From contig JASMCQ010000094.1 of NCBI GenBank assembly GCA_030753265.1, forward strand, positions 1-64,000: 64,000 bases of DNA, written 5' to 3'. The notes under the pieces were generated by a model. The model was not told where the DNA came from. It did not search any database and saw only the letters and a list, made by a program, of their open reading frames with translations. Positions within the stretch are counted from its first letter, which is position 1. Every line of letters begins with the position of its first letter. This document shows positions 1 through 9,416 of the stretch, piece after piece. This DNA is from Dehalococcoidia bacterium. Lineage in GTDB: Bacteria; Chloroflexota; Dehalococcoidia; UBA3495. The position numbers were made by a program, and so were the translations under genes.

Positions 1-597
1 CAGCGGCTGTCGCACAACGTGATTGCGGAGCAGCAAAGGTCGGGCGACGGAGTGGTGATTCTGGGCGCCCACTACGATACGGTGCCCAACCTGTCCGGCG
101 CCGGTGACAACGGCTCCGGGACCGCGGTGCTCCTCGCCGTCGCCGGGGAGCTTTCGCGGCAGTCGTTGCCGTTCACCCTTCGTTTCATAGCCTTTGGGTC
201 CGAGGAGTTGGGGTTGCTGGGAAGCCGGCACTACGTGGACTCGATGTCCCCCGAGGACCGGCGCCGGGTCAGGGCCATGCTGAACTTCGACGCTCTCGGC
301 AATGGCGACGGTGTGGGGATATTGGGCAACGAAGCACTAACGGGCCTGGCGGCGCAGTTGGGAACCACGTTGGGTATCGACCTGGAGATCAGTTCCGGCC
401 TTCAAGGAGGGGGCAGTGATCACATGAGTTTTGCCGGCGCGGGCATACCAGTGGTAATGTTCTTCGGCCGGGACTTTTCCCTGATTCACACCCCCGGAGA
501 CACGCTGGAGTCCGTCACTCCTCACCTTCTGGGCGATGCGGCAGGCGTGGCGCTGGCCCTTCTGGAATCACCGGACTTTCAGACGATTCTCAATTAG
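1..597 (+). CDS. M28-family metallopeptidase, 5'-truncated
   Basis: C-terminal 198 residues of a zinc-dependent aminopeptidase of the M28 family; the reading frame is already open at base 1, so the start lies outside the window. The dizinc site is visible in family order: His-Tyr-Asp (GAHYDT), the bridging Asp in GAGDNGSG, the catalytic Glu-Glu pair in FGSEELG, an Asp in NFDALGN, and the last His in IHTPGD. These enzymes remove N-terminal amino acids from peptides; many are secreted, but any signal peptide would be upstream of this fragment. The FIST gene follows 61 bp later and need not be functionally linked. The family call is firm, the substrate unknown. Confidence 0.9.
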   Translation, partial: QRLSHNVIAEQQRSGDGVVILGAHYDTVPNLSGAGDNGSGTAVLLAVAGELSRQSLPFTLRFIAFGSEELGLLGSRHYVDSMSPEDRRRVRAMLNFDALGNGDGVGILGNEALTGLAAQLGTTLGIDLEISSGLQGGGSDHMSFAGAGIPVVMFFGRDFSLIHTPGDTLESVTPHLLGDAAGVALALLESPDFQTILN

Positions 598-658
598 CGG
601 CCGGAGTTGGTATACTCGAAGTAGCTCCTATGGACTACGGACTGTTTGCGGACTCAAT

Positions 659-1843
659 ATGAAATGGGCTTCGGCGGTTTCCGAACACGCAGACCTGACT
701 CGCGCCGTTGAAGAGTGCGCCGTCGGCGTGCGGTCCCGGCTTGGAGATCCGGCGCCGGACCTGGCGGTGATTTTCGTTTCATCCCATTACGTGCGGGATT
801 ACGACGACGTGGCCCGGCTCGTAAAGGAGAAGCTGGCCACGTCCATGGTCTTCGGTTGTTCAACAGGCGGTGTTATTGGAGGCGGCTCGGAGGTGGAAAA
901 CCGGCCCGCCGTGTCCATAACCGCCGCCATCCTGCCCGGCGTGGAGGTAGTGGACTTCTATCTGGACCAGGAAAGTCTCCCCGACCCGGACGCCGGGCCA
1001 GCCACCTGGGAACAGTTGGTCAACGTGTCCCCCAAACAGGACCCCCACTTCGTCGTGTTGGCGGACCCCTTTTCTTTTCAGGCGCAGGACCTTTTGATGG
1101 GGCTGGATTTCGCGTTCAACCGGTCGGTTAAGACCGGCGGACTGGCCAGTAGCGCTGATCAGCAGGGGCGGAACGCCCTATTTCTGGACGACAAGGTGTA
1201 TCGCTCCGGGGTCGTTGGGCTGGCCCTCCACGGCAACATCATCGTGGATACCGTCGTGGCCCAGGGCTGCCGCCCCATCGGCCAGCCCATGCGGGTAACC
1301 CGGAGCCGGGGCAACCTGCTGATCGGACTGGACGGGCAGCCGCCCATGACGGTGATGAAGAACCTGTTCGAGCGGGCAACCCCCCGAGACCGGGAACTGA
1401 TGCGCCACTCTCTGTTCCTGGGGGTGGTGATGGACGAGTTGGTGGAGGCGCCGGCGCAGGGGGATTTCCTGATACGAAATGTGGTGGCTATCGACGGCCG
1501 CACCGGCACCCTGGCCATCGGTGAACAGTTGAATGAAGGCCAACTGGTGCAGTTCCACCTTCGGGATGCCGTAACCTCGGCCGAAGACCTGACCGCCGTG
1601 CTGCAACGGTATGCCATGGACAACCGGGAAAACCAGGCCCAGGGCGCCCTGCTGTTCTCCTGCCTGGGCCGGGGAGAGAACCTTTACGGCCGTCCCAACC
1701 ACGACTCCGGCATCTTCCGCGAGCAGCTGGGCCCGGTGCCCTTGGGTGGATTCTTCTGCAATGGTGAGATCGGCCCGGTCGGCGGAACGACCTTCCTCCA
1801 CGGGTACACCAGCTCGTTCGCTATATTCCGGCCCAAGTTCTGA
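659..1843 (+). CDS. FIST domain signal-sensing protein
   Basis: 394-residue protein matching the FIST family: an N-terminal FIST_N half (the VFGCSTGGVIGGG segment near residue 70 is typical) and a C-terminal FIST_C half ending in a conserved region with the FSCLGRG, GFFCNGEIGP and TTFLHGYT segments. FIST domains are thought to bind small ligands such as amino acids and usually sit in signal-transduction proteins. Here there is no kinase, GGDEF or chemotaxis domain fused or adjacent, so the output partner is unknown. The ATG at 659 is chosen because the open frame upstream of it reads back into the end of the peptidase gene. A TATACT hexamer at 611-616 could be its -10 element. Confidence 0.85.
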   Translation: MKWASAVSEHADLTRAVEECAVGVRSRLGDPAPDLAVIFVSSHYVRDYDDVARLVKEKLATSMVFGCSTGGVIGGGSEVENRPAVSITAAILPGVEVVDFYLDQESLPDPDAGPATWEQLVNVSPKQDPHFVVLADPFSFQAQDLLMGLDFAFNRSVKTGGLASSADQQGRNALFLDDKVYRSGVVGLALHGNIIVDTVVAQGCRPIGQPMRVTRSRGNLLIGLDGQPPMTVMKNLFERATPRDRELMRHSLFLGVVMDELVEAPAQGDFLIRNVVAIDGRTGTLAIGEQLNEGQLVQFHLRDAVTSAEDLTAVLQRYAMDNRENQAQGALLFSCLGRGENLYGRPNHDSGIFREQLGPVPLGGFFCNGEIGPVGGTTFLHGYTSSFAIFRPKF

Positions 1844-2028
1844 GCACCGGTCTCACGGGGAGACTCGGCCGGCGGGACTGACCTGCCCTGGGCCCGGTTC
1901 AATTCGGGCCCGGAGGCGGGAAGGGATGAAGGGCTGCGCCGCCCAGTGGCCCGAGCCGGGCCGGCGGGAGGGGCCGGGGTAGCGCCGTCAGCCCTTCTCC
2001 CGTGATTCCGGCCCAGCTGCGGCCCCGT

Positions 2029-2790
2029 CTACTTTTCCAGCTTTATCGGGTTGCTCAGCACGCCAATCCCTTCCACTTCAATCTCGCAGACATCGCCGTC
2101 ATGGAGTTCGCCCGGCTTCCCCGGAGTGCCCGTGTAGATCATGTCCCCTGGCTCCAGGGTCATGAACTGGGTTGTGAAAGCGATGATGGTGGGAACGTCG
2201 AAGATCAGGAACTTGGTGGTTTCCCCTTGGACCTCGTTGCCATTGATTCGGCAGGAGACCCGCACGTTGTCAGGGTCGAGGTCGGTCTCAATGAAGGGGC
2301 CGGCGGGGGAAAAGGTGTCGGAAGACTTGGCCCGCCACCAGTTGCGGTCTGCCTGCTGCCAGTCGCGGGCGCTCACGTCGTTGCCGCAGGTGTAACCCAG
2401 GACGTGCTGCAGGGCCTGCTCCTTGGGCACGTTGCGGCATTGGTCTTTTATCACGACCACCAACTCGCACTCGGCATCCAGCTTGGCAGTGCCCTTCGGG
2501 CGGATGATAGTGTCGTCCGGGCCGATCACCGAGCTGAGGGTCTTGAAGAACACCATGGGTTCGGCGGGCGGTGTACGGTCGCCCATGTGGCTGGAGTAGT
2601 TCAGTCCGATGGCCAGGATCTTGCTTGGGAGGCAGGGAGCCAGCAGCTTGACCTCCGATAGCTTATGAGTGTGGTCGGTCACCTTGTAGTCCTCGAAGGG
2701 ACTGGCGCTCAGGTCCTTCACCGAATCCCCTTCCACAACCCCGTAGCTGATCTGTCCGTGGGCGAGATACCTAGCGAATTTCATGTCCAT
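2029..2790 (-). CDS. Fumarylacetoacetate hydrolase (FAH) family protein
   Basis: 253-residue member of the FAH superfamily, which cleaves or decarboxylates beta-diketo acids and related catechol-pathway intermediates (fumarylpyruvate hydrolase, acylpyruvase and 5-oxopent-3-ene-tricarboxylate decarboxylase types). Family signatures are present: the AIGLNYSSHMGD region, the metal-binding DAECELVVVI strand with acidic ligands, NDVSARDWQ, and near the C-terminus LEPGDMIYTGTPGK. ATG start with AGGAG 5 bp upstream. It lies in the same orientation as the dehydrogenase at 3013-4044, 222 bp apart, in a small catabolic neighbourhood. The exact substrate cannot be told from sequence. Confidence 0.9.
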   Translation of the reverse strand: MDMKFARYLAHGQISYGVVEGDSVKDLSASPFEDYKVTDHTHKLSEVKLLAPCLPSKILAIGLNYSSHMGDRTPPAEPMVFFKTLSSVIGPDDTIIRPKGTAKLDAECELVVVIKDQCRNVPKEQALQHVLGYTCGNDVSARDWQQADRNWWRAKSSDTFSPAGPFIETDLDPDNVRVSCRINGNEVQGETTKFLIFDVPTIIAFTTQFMTLEPGDMIYTGTPGKPGELHDGDVCEIEVEGIGVLSNPIKLEK

Positions 2791-2881
2791 TGCTCCTGAT
2801 TGGATTTTTAGGTTTGGTGCCGGACCAGCTTTGGCTCCCGGCCGGCCCAGGTAGATACCGGACTCCGGATCTTTCTTCGAA

Positions 2882-2909
2882 CGAGAATAACCGGCGAGAA
2901 TAACCGGCT
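2882..2909. repeat. Short tandem repeat, two units of 13-14 bp
   Basis: Two adjacent copies of cgagaataaccgg lie in the 222-bp spacer between the FAH-family gene and the dehydrogenase. The remainder of this spacer shows no convincing gene or terminator. Confidence 0.6.
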
Positions 2910-3012
2910 AATTGTAACTCCGTTGTGCCGGGCTTGGCTACCGGCATCGCTGGCTTCCGGCGCCATCCTTAGACGTAATTCTGGGCCTTGCATGCCACGG
3001 CCGGCTCGGCGG

Positions 3013-4044
3013 TTAGCTCTCGATCACCAGCTTGCCGAAGAAGTCCCGAGCCGCCATGGTGCGGTGGGCTTCGGCGACTTCCTCAAGGGGAAACACCCGG
3101 CCCACGATGCCGTGGATGGAGCCGCGATGGACCAGCTTCATCATGTCCGTGAAGGTGCGCCCGCTGCGGCCTCCGCTGCCCATTAGGTGCAAGGGACGTG
3201 AATGAAGGATGGAGAGGTCCATGTTGGTCCGGGTCCCGGATGTGACACCGGTAATCACGAGCCGGCCGCCGGGCCGCAGAGATTGCAGGTTCTCCTCCCA
3301 AATGTCGGCCCCCACGCAGTCGAACACCAGGTCAACGCCTTCGCCGCGGGTCAACTCCCGGACCCGCCTGCTGAAGTCCGGGTGTTCCCGGTAGTTGATC
3401 ACCTCGTCGGCTCCCAGTTCCTTGGCCTTTTCCAGCTTCCAGTCGCTACCCGCTGTGGTTATGACCCGGGCGCCGATCATTTTCGAGATCTGGATGCCCA
3501 TGCTGCCCACACCGCTGCCCGCCGCCTGGATGAGCACCTCGTCCCAGGGGCGAATTTGCGCCTGGGTCACCAGGCAGTGCCAGGTGGTGTGGGCGGCGAT
3601 GGGCAGTGCGGCCGCCTCGGTAAAAGTCATGGAGTCGGGAATCTTATGGGCGTTGACGGCCGGGGCGGTGATGTATTCGGCGTGGCCGCCGTCCAGATCA
3701 ACGCCGATCCGTTTCTGGCCGGTGCAGTATTGGTCGAGGCCCAAGAGGCAGTACTCGCAGGTGCCGCACATGACCCGGTTATTCAAGATCACCCGGTCGC
3801 CCACCTTCAGCTCCGTCTCGGCATCCGGGCTGATACCGGCAATCTCCCCGGCAACGTCGCAGCCCAAAATGCGGGGCAAGGTCACCCCGGCCCTGGGTCT
3901 GGCCCGCAGGCCAAGGTCCAGGTGGTTCAACGCGCTGGCCCGGACCCGCAGCAGCACTTCCCCGGGGGCTACTTCGGGGTCCGGACGGTCCCCGCAGGTC
4001 AACTGCTCGGGGCCGCCGTGCTGCTCGATGAACACAGCTTTCAT
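3013..4044 (-). CDS. Zinc-type alcohol dehydrogenase / quinone oxidoreductase (MDR family)
   Basis: 343-residue medium-chain dehydrogenase/reductase. An N-terminal GroES-like domain carries the structural-zinc lobe with four cysteines (CGTCEYCLLGLDQYC, around residues 90-104). A Rossmann domain follows, with AAGSGVGSMG as dinucleotide loop and the DLVFDCVG strand typical of the family. It oxidises alcohols or reduces activated carbonyls with NAD(P)H. ATG start preceded by AGGAGG. It is divergent from the SDR gene at 4352, and the two plus the FAH protein and acyl-CoA ligase suggest degradation of oxygenated organic compounds; the specific substrate is not evident. Confidence 0.9.
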   Translation of the reverse strand: MKAVFIEQHGGPEQLTCGDRPDPEVAPGEVLLRVRASALNHLDLGLRARPRAGVTLPRILGCDVAGEIAGISPDAETELKVGDRVILNNRVMCGTCEYCLLGLDQYCTGQKRIGVDLDGGHAEYITAPAVNAHKIPDSMTFTEAAALPIAAHTTWHCLVTQAQIRPWDEVLIQAAGSGVGSMGIQISKMIGARVITTAGSDWKLEKAKELGADEVINYREHPDFSRRVRELTRGEGVDLVFDCVGADIWEENLQSLRPGGRLVITGVTSGTRTNMDLSILHSRPLHLMGSGGRSGRTFTDMMKLVHRGSIHGIVGRVFPLEEVAEAHRTMAARDFFGKLVIES

Positions 4045-4252
4045 GGGCCAACCTCCTGGTCGAAGAGGATTGCCTGGATGGGTGGGAGCCGCTGCCTGGG
4101 GGCCGATAGCCGACGTTCTCGTTCGAGATCATCCGAATCTTACTCCCCTTCGCAAAGGGCGTCAAAGCCTCGGATTCCGGCCCAGGGCAACAAAACCCTT
4201 GCCGCCGGAGGCCCACGGCCCGGCGCCGGACTAGGAAAGTTCCACAATCGCG

Positions 4253-4281
4253 TTGACGGTGTTCGCGTTCTCCGTTAAACT
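4253..4281 (+). promoter_or_regulatory. Candidate sigma-70 promoter for the SDR gene
   Basis: TTGACG (4253-4258), a 17-bp spacer and TAAACT (4276-4281), about 70 bp upstream of the SDR start. It lies in the 307-bp spacer between the divergent dehydrogenase and SDR genes; nothing else was recognised in that spacer. Confidence 0.4.
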
Positions 4282-4351
4282 TCCAGCCTAAACGCCGGGC
4301 CGGCAAGAACAGCCTCAGCGCCCGACGATTCTCGGTCAGCCGGAGGGTGCC

Positions 4352-5146
4352 GTGAGCGACTCGGTATTCGACATAACCGGTCAAAAGGTCCTGGTGGTCG
4401 GCGCCGGACGGGGCATCGGGAAGGGCATCGCCCTGGCTTTTGCCGAGGCGGGGGCTGACGTGGCGATCACCGGGCTGAGTTCCACCGGGGTCAGCCAGGT
4501 GGCCGAAGAGGTTCGGGCCCTCGGGCGCACCGCCCTTCCTCTGACGGGAGACGCCACGAAAGGGGCGGAGATGGAGCGGATCTCCCGGCAGGTGCTGGAG
4601 GAGTTTGGCAACCTGGACACTCTGGTCAACTGCGTGGGCGACTCCATTCGCAAGCCGGTGGTCGCGCTTCCCGGCACCACGGCGGAGGGTATGACCGAGG
4701 AGGAGTGGCATCACATCTTGGACATCAACCTGACCGAGGCTTTTCAGGGGTGCCGGGCCTTCGGCGCCTATTTTCTGGAACGAGGCCAGGGCTGCGTTAC
4801 CAATATCTCGGGTTGGGCCTCTTTTCGGGGACGGCCCCGGTCATCGGCCTATGATGCCGCCAAGGCCGGGCTGATGCGATTCACCGAGTGCTTGGCCCAA
4901 GAGTGGGCGCCCTATGGCGTGCGGGTCAACTGCATCGCGCCGGGCTCCTTCCCGGATCCGGAGCAGATGTCCTCCGAGGCTTATCAGGCCCGGCAAGAGA
5001 CTGCCCAACGGGAGATCCCCCTTGGCCGGGTAGGCAACCTGAAGGAGCCGGGTTATCTGGCCGTCTTCTTGGCCTCGCCCGCGGCGGCCTATATAACGGG
5101 CCAGACCTGGGCCGTGGACGGCGGGATCAGCATCAAGCATCCTTAG
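4352..5146 (+). CDS. Short-chain dehydrogenase/reductase (SDR)
   Basis: 264-residue classical SDR. The cofactor loop is GAGRGIGKG near residue 17, the active-site Ser lies in the NISGWASFRG region and the Tyr-x3-Lys pair in SAYDAAKAGL. The C-terminal TGQTWAVDGG is the usual end of FabG-like SDRs. It reduces or oxidises a carbonyl/hydroxyl with NAD(P). Start is GTG. A 30-residue insertion-like stretch after the NAD-binding half (around residues 95-115, containing PGTTAEGMTEEEW) is somewhat longer than in FabG. It precedes the acyl-CoA ligase by about 210 bp and is probably part of the same catabolic group. Confidence 0.9.
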   Translation: MSDSVFDITGQKVLVVGAGRGIGKGIALAFAEAGADVAITGLSSTGVSQVAEEVRALGRTALPLTGDATKGAEMERISRQVLEEFGNLDTLVNCVGDSIRKPVVALPGTTAEGMTEEEWHHILDINLTEAFQGCRAFGAYFLERGQGCVTNISGWASFRGRPRSSAYDAAKAGLMRFTECLAQEWAPYGVRVNCIAPGSFPDPEQMSSEAYQARQETAQREIPLGRVGNLKEPGYLAVFLASPAAAYITGQTWAVDGGISIKHP

Positions 5147-5356
5147 CCCAGCGGTAGCATCTGAAACTTCCCCGCCTTCTTTCCCTCTTCGGAAAGGGCC
5201 ATATTTCTAGCCACCCATGTCCGGAAGGTGCATTTTCCAGTCCGTAAGGGGGGAGTCTGGAGGGATTCTCCTCGAACACCCGTTATAGTATGCTGTCACG
5301 GCTGGGGTGGCGGACCGGGAAAGCGCGGGAGCGATGTTCAGGGAGGCGTAAGAGCC

Positions 5357-6976
5357 ATGATGAACTATCCACTTCTGGTACCGCGGATTCTGGAGCGGGC
5401 CAAGGCGTTCTTCCCCCGAAAAGAGATAATCACCCGTGTTGGGGAGGGCACTCACCGCTACACGTACCTCGACCTGGCGAGGCGGTCGGCCCGGCTGGCC
5501 AACGCCCTCTCCGGCCTCGGCGTGGACCCCGGCGACCGGGTGGGTACCTTCGGCTGGAACACCTACCGCCATCTGGAGGCCTACTTCGCCGCGCCCGCGC
5601 TGGGTGCGGTGCTGCACACCATCAACATCAGGCTGGCCCCCGACGACCTGGTTTACATAATCAACCACGCCGGCGACAAGGTCCTCCTGATCGACCCGGA
5701 CCTGGCGCCTTTGATTGAAGCCATCGCCCCCAGGCTGGAATCGGTGGAACACTTCGTGGTGATGACCGACGACCCCGAGGTGTCCACCAGCCTGCCCTCG
5801 CCGCACAACTATGAAGATCTGCTTTCGCGTGCCTCGGACCAGCATACTCCGGTGGAGCTGGACGAGAATGCGCCGGTAGGTCTCTGCTACACCTCGGCCA
5901 CCACCGGGCGGCCCAAAGGTGTGATGTACTCCCACCGGGCAGTCTTTCTCCATACCATGGTGGAGTGCCAGGCGGATGCCCTGGGGTTTCAGGAGCGGGA
6001 CGTGGTGATGGCCGTGGTCCCCATGTTCCACGCCAATTGCTGGGGCACACCATACTCTGCCACGATGGTGGGGGCCACCCAGGTGTTTCCCGGCGTGCGC
6101 CCCGATCCCAAGATCGTCTGCGAGCTGATCGAACAGGAGCGGGTCACGGTAAGCGCGGGCGTGCCCACCATCTGGATTGCCCTGTTGGACTACCTGGAAC
6201 GCTCAGGGAAGGAGCCCGATTTCTCCAGTCTGCGCGAGGTGCTAAGCGGCGGCTCGGCGGTCCCGGTAAGTTTGATTCAGACCTATCGGGAGAAGCTGGG
6301 AGTGAAGCTGACCCAGGCCTATGGTATGACCGAGGCTACCCCGTTGATATCGGTCAACCGCCGGAAGGGCAACTTGGACAGCCTATCCCCTGAGGAGCAG
6401 CTTCAATTGGCGGGCAAGCAGGGGCTCGTGGTCCCCGGCGTGGAGATGAAGCTGGTGGATGACCAGGGTCAGGAGTTGCCCTGGGATGGCGAGCAGCGCG
6501 GCGAGTTGCTGTTCCGTGGGCCCTGGCTCGCCGGCGAGTACTACAACGATCCCCGTTCCGCGGAGACTTTCATCGATGGCTGGTACCACAGCGGCGATAT
6601 CGCCTCGGTGGATGCGGACGGGTACATCCAGATCGGCGACCGGCTCAAAGACATGGTCAAAAGTGGCGGGGAATGGATATCCTCGGTAGACTTGGAGACG
6701 GCCATCATCGCTCATCCGGCGGTACTGGAAGCGGCGGTCGTCGCCATCCCTCATCCCACCTGGCAGGAGCGGCCCCTGGCCTGCGTCGTGCCCAAGGCCG
6801 AGCATCGAGAATCCCTGAAAAAAGGCGAGATCCTGGACTTCATCCGGGACAAGTTTGCGCGGTGGTGGATTCCCGACGACGTGGTTGTGCTGGATGAGAT
6901 TCCCAAGACCAGCGTGGGGAAGTTCGACAAAAAACTATTGCGGGAGCGGTTTCAAGGCTACGTGCCCGGCGAGTGA
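5357..6976 (+). CDS. AMP-dependent (long-chain) acyl-CoA synthetase
   Basis: 539-residue adenylate-forming enzyme that activates a carboxylic acid as acyl-AMP and then acyl-CoA. Signature elements run in order: the Thr/Ser-rich phosphate loop TSATTGRPKGVMYSH, the adenine motif QAYGMTEATP, GWYHSGD, the hinge GDRLKDMVKSGGEWIS and the C-terminal catalytic Lys in KTSVGKFDKK. The ordering and length fit medium/long-chain fatty acid:CoA ligases of the FadD/alkK type. ATG at 5357 chosen because it starts at the usual N-terminus; the frame is open about 130 bp further upstream without a better start. It probably feeds beta-oxidation; the acid specificity is unknown. Confidence 0.92.
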   Translation: MMNYPLLVPRILERAKAFFPRKEIITRVGEGTHRYTYLDLARRSARLANALSGLGVDPGDRVGTFGWNTYRHLEAYFAAPALGAVLHTINIRLAPDDLVYIINHAGDKVLLIDPDLAPLIEAIAPRLESVEHFVVMTDDPEVSTSLPSPHNYEDLLSRASDQHTPVELDENAPVGLCYTSATTGRPKGVMYSHRAVFLHTMVECQADALGFQERDVVMAVVPMFHANCWGTPYSATMVGATQVFPGVRPDPKIVCELIEQERVTVSAGVPTIWIALLDYLERSGKEPDFSSLREVLSGGSAVPVSLIQTYREKLGVKLTQAYGMTEATPLISVNRRKGNLDSLSPEEQLQLAGKQGLVVPGVEMKLVDDQGQELPWDGEQRGELLFRGPWLAGEYYNDPRSAETFIDGWYHSGDIASVDADGYIQIGDRLKDMVKSGGEWISSVDLETAIIAHPAVLEAAVVAIPHPTWQERPLACVVPKAEHRESLKKGEILDFIRDKFARWWIPDDVVVLDEIPKTSVGKFDKKLLRERFQGYVPGE

Positions 6977-7230
6977 ATCGCTCCGCCCGGGCGCCCCTTC
7001 CGGTGGCCCGGGGAGGTAATGGCAGAACGCAGTCCGATATCCACTCCGATGGGCGATGGGATTTCGGAGGGGCGGACCCGGTTGAAGGAACCGGCCGGCG
7101 TCCTGGCGTCGCCGCTACAACTTGATCTTGCTTTTGCCCGGCGGGTTAAGTAGAATCGAGTTGGCGGGTGGGGCGTGCGAATCCTTCGTGCATTGCCGTC
7201 CCAAGCGGTTATCCCTAGGTAGGATGATGG

Positions 7231-7876
7231 ATGATTAGGGTGCTTATCGTCGAGGACGAGGGTCTCTTTCGGGACATGCTCAAGATTTCCTTGAGCGCGA
7301 TACCCAACTTGGAAGTGGTGGACGCGGTTTCAGACGGGAAGACGGCGATCGATGCCGCTGACCGTTTAATGCCCGATGTGGTGTTGATGGACATCGAGTT
7401 GGGTAGTGAGCCCAACGGGATCGCGGCCGGCCGGTCCATCAAGCAAGACCATGAAGAAATTGGCATTGTCGTGCTTTCGGCCCACAAGGAACGGGAGTAC
7501 GTGGACCTGGTCTCGAAAGAGGACTACGCGGGCTGGTCCTACTTGATTGAAGCAGTCGGTCAGCGATGCCGGAGCGTTGGTCCGGGCAATCGAGGGCTCG
7601 GCATCCGGCCTGGTGGTTATGGACCCCTGGGTGGTCAGCAGCATGCGGCCACGCAAAGGCTCCCTCACCGCCCGGCTCACGCCCCGTCAACAAGAAGTGT
7701 TGGCGATGATGGCCCAGGGGTACAATAACGCGGCCATCGCCGAGAGATTGGTCCTGGGGACCAAGTCGGTGGAAAACTACATCAACGCCATCTACCAGGA
7801 GTTGGGTCTGAGCCACAATGGCCCCCTGCACCCCCGGGTCCAGGCCGTCTTGAGCTATATAAGAGACAGCGATTAG
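7231..7876 (+). pseudogene. NarL/LuxR-family response regulator with one-base frameshift
   Basis: Two reading frames together make one complete response regulator. Frame 1 (7231 to about 7546) encodes the receiver domain, with the acidic pocket VEDE and the phospho-acceptor Asp in LMDIEL. Frame 2 (7547-7876) encodes the linker and LuxR-type helix-turn-helix (LTPRQQEVLAMMAQGYNNAAIAE). Removing one base, for example the A at 7546, gives the continuous SYLLKQS segment that normally carries the conserved receiver Lys. So this is either a real frameshift or a sequencing/assembly error. No partner histidine kinase is adjacent. It lies 117 bp upstream of ccmA, but a regulatory link is only a guess. 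Confidence 0.8.
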
Positions 7877-7992
7877 GTTTGGGGGCGGAGGCTCGCGGGC
7901 CAACCGTCTGGCCACCGGGAATTCCCACCTATGGCTAATCATCGCTTTCAGCCTCCTCATCGCCACTCCGTACCGGCCTATTCCCTCTGTAG

Positions 7993-8739
7993 ATGGCCCC
8001 GGGTGGTCCCATGCTAGAAACATCGGCTGGCGATGCCGTCCGGGCCAAGGGGTTGGAGAAAAGCTTCGGGGACTGGCCGGTTCTCTGGGACCTGGACCTG
8101 ACGGTCCGTTGGGGAGAGGTGCTGGTCTTGTTTGGGTCCAATGGCGTCGGCAAGACCACGCTGCTCCGGATCCTCTCCACCCAATCCAAACCTGACGCCG
8201 GGACCCTGCTGGTGGCCGGCTACAGTCAACGCCGGCAGCCGGAAGCGGTCCGCCGCCGGGTCGGGGTCGTCGGGCACCAGACCTTTCTCTACGAGGACTT
8301 GACCTGCCGGGAAAACCTGGTGCATTACAGCCGGCTCTTCGGGCTGGAAGACCGCCAGCGGCGGGTGGCGGAGGCCCTCTCCCGCGTTGGGCTGGCCGAT
8401 CGAGGGAACCGCCTGGTCCGCACCCTCTCCAATGGGATGCAGAAGCGGCTTTCCATTGCCCGAGCCATCTTGCACCAACCCCAGCTTCTGCTGCTGGACG
8501 AGCCGGAAGCGGGACTGGACCGGGAGTCGGTGGCGATCCTCAAGTCCTTGCTGGAAGAGTGGACCGAGGCCGGCCGTTCGGTGGTCATGACCACCCATGA
8601 CGTGGAGCTGGGGTTGTCCTGGGCGCACCGGGCCGCTGTATTGCGCTCCGGAGGAATCCATTTCCCATCTTCAGACGAATTCCTGGACGACGCCTCGCTC
8701 CGGCGCATTATGGAGAACTCCCCGGAGCCCAACCGGTGA
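7993..8739 (+). CDS. ccmA: Heme exporter ATP-binding protein CcmA
   Basis: 248-residue ABC ATPase with Walker A (GSNGVGKTT), Q-loop, an unusual signature LSNGMQKRLSIARA as found in CcmA-type proteins, Walker B (LLLLDEPEAGLD) and the switch His in TTHD. With CcmB and CcmC it forms the complex that loads heme on the chaperone CcmE and releases holo-CcmE during cytochrome c maturation (system I). ATG at 7993 is used; an ATG at 8011 is equally plausible and has GGTGG upstream. The stop overlaps the ccmB start by 4 bp, indicating co-translation. Confidence 0.9.
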   Translation: MAPGGPMLETSAGDAVRAKGLEKSFGDWPVLWDLDLTVRWGEVLVLFGSNGVGKTTLLRILSTQSKPDAGTLLVAGYSQRRQPEAVRRRVGVVGHQTFLYEDLTCRENLVHYSRLFGLEDRQRRVAEALSRVGLADRGNRLVRTLSNGMQKRLSIARAILHQPQLLLLDEPEAGLDRESVAILKSLLEEWTEAGRSVVMTTHDVELGLSWAHRAAVLRSGGIHFPSSDEFLDDASLRRIMENSPEPNR

Positions 8740-9410
8740 TTGACTTGCTGCGGCCGGTCTGGGTGTTGGTCTGGAAGGATATCCTGCTTGAGTTGCGCTC
8801 CCGTGACCTGGTTATCTCGGTGCTCGTGTTCGGCCTGGTGGTGGTGGTGATCTTCAACTTCGCCCTAAGCGTAAACGCCCAGCGGGCCACGGTGCTGGCG
8901 CCGGGCATTTTCTGGGTGGCCTTTTCCTTCGCCGGAGTGCTGGCGATGAACCGGGCCTTCGTCCGGGAGAGGGAGCAGGGCGGGCTGGAAGGTCTGTTGC
9001 TCACACCGGTCAGCCGGGACTCCATCTTCCTGGGAAAGGCGGCGGCGAGTTTTCTCTTCATGCTCTTGGTAGAGGTAATCCTGCTGCCCATCTTCGCCGC
9101 GTTGCTAAGCTTCTCCGCTCTATCGGTGACCCTCATCGCGACCATCGTGCTGGCCACCGTGGGGTTTGCCCTGGTAGGCACCTTGTTTTCCGCCATCGCC
9201 GTGCAGACCCGCTCCCGTGAGATCATGCTGCCGGTACTGTTTTTCCCGGTGATCTTGCCGGTGATCGTCGGTGCGGTGGAGGCGTCAAAGCAGGCCATCG
9301 GCGGAGAGGCCGTCGTTGGTGTGGGGCATTGGCTGCCGCTGCTAGGCGCATTCGACGCCCTGTTTTTGGTAATATGTCCTTGGGTCTTCTCATTCGTCGT
9401 GGAGGAATAG
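8736..9410 (+). CDS. ccmB: Heme exporter membrane protein CcmB
   Basis: 224-residue integral membrane protein with about six hydrophobic helices, matching CcmB by length and by the N-terminal WKDILLELRSRD and internal REREQGGLEGLLLTPVSR segments. It is the membrane partner of CcmA. Start is a GTG that overlaps the TGA of ccmA (GTGA), a classic translational coupling arrangement. Encoded directly before ccmC in a tight operon. Confidence 0.9.
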   Translation: MIDLLRPVWVLVWKDILLELRSRDLVISVLVFGLVVVVIFNFALSVNAQRATVLAPGIFWVAFSFAGVLAMNRAFVREREQGGLEGLLLTPVSRDSIFLGKAAASFLFMLLVEVILLPIFAALLSFSALSVTLIATIVLATVGFALVGTLFSAIAVQTRSREIMLPVLFFPVILPVIVGAVEASKQAIGGEAVVGVGHWLPLLGAFDALFLVICPWVFSFVVEE

Positions 9411-9416
9411 CCGGCC

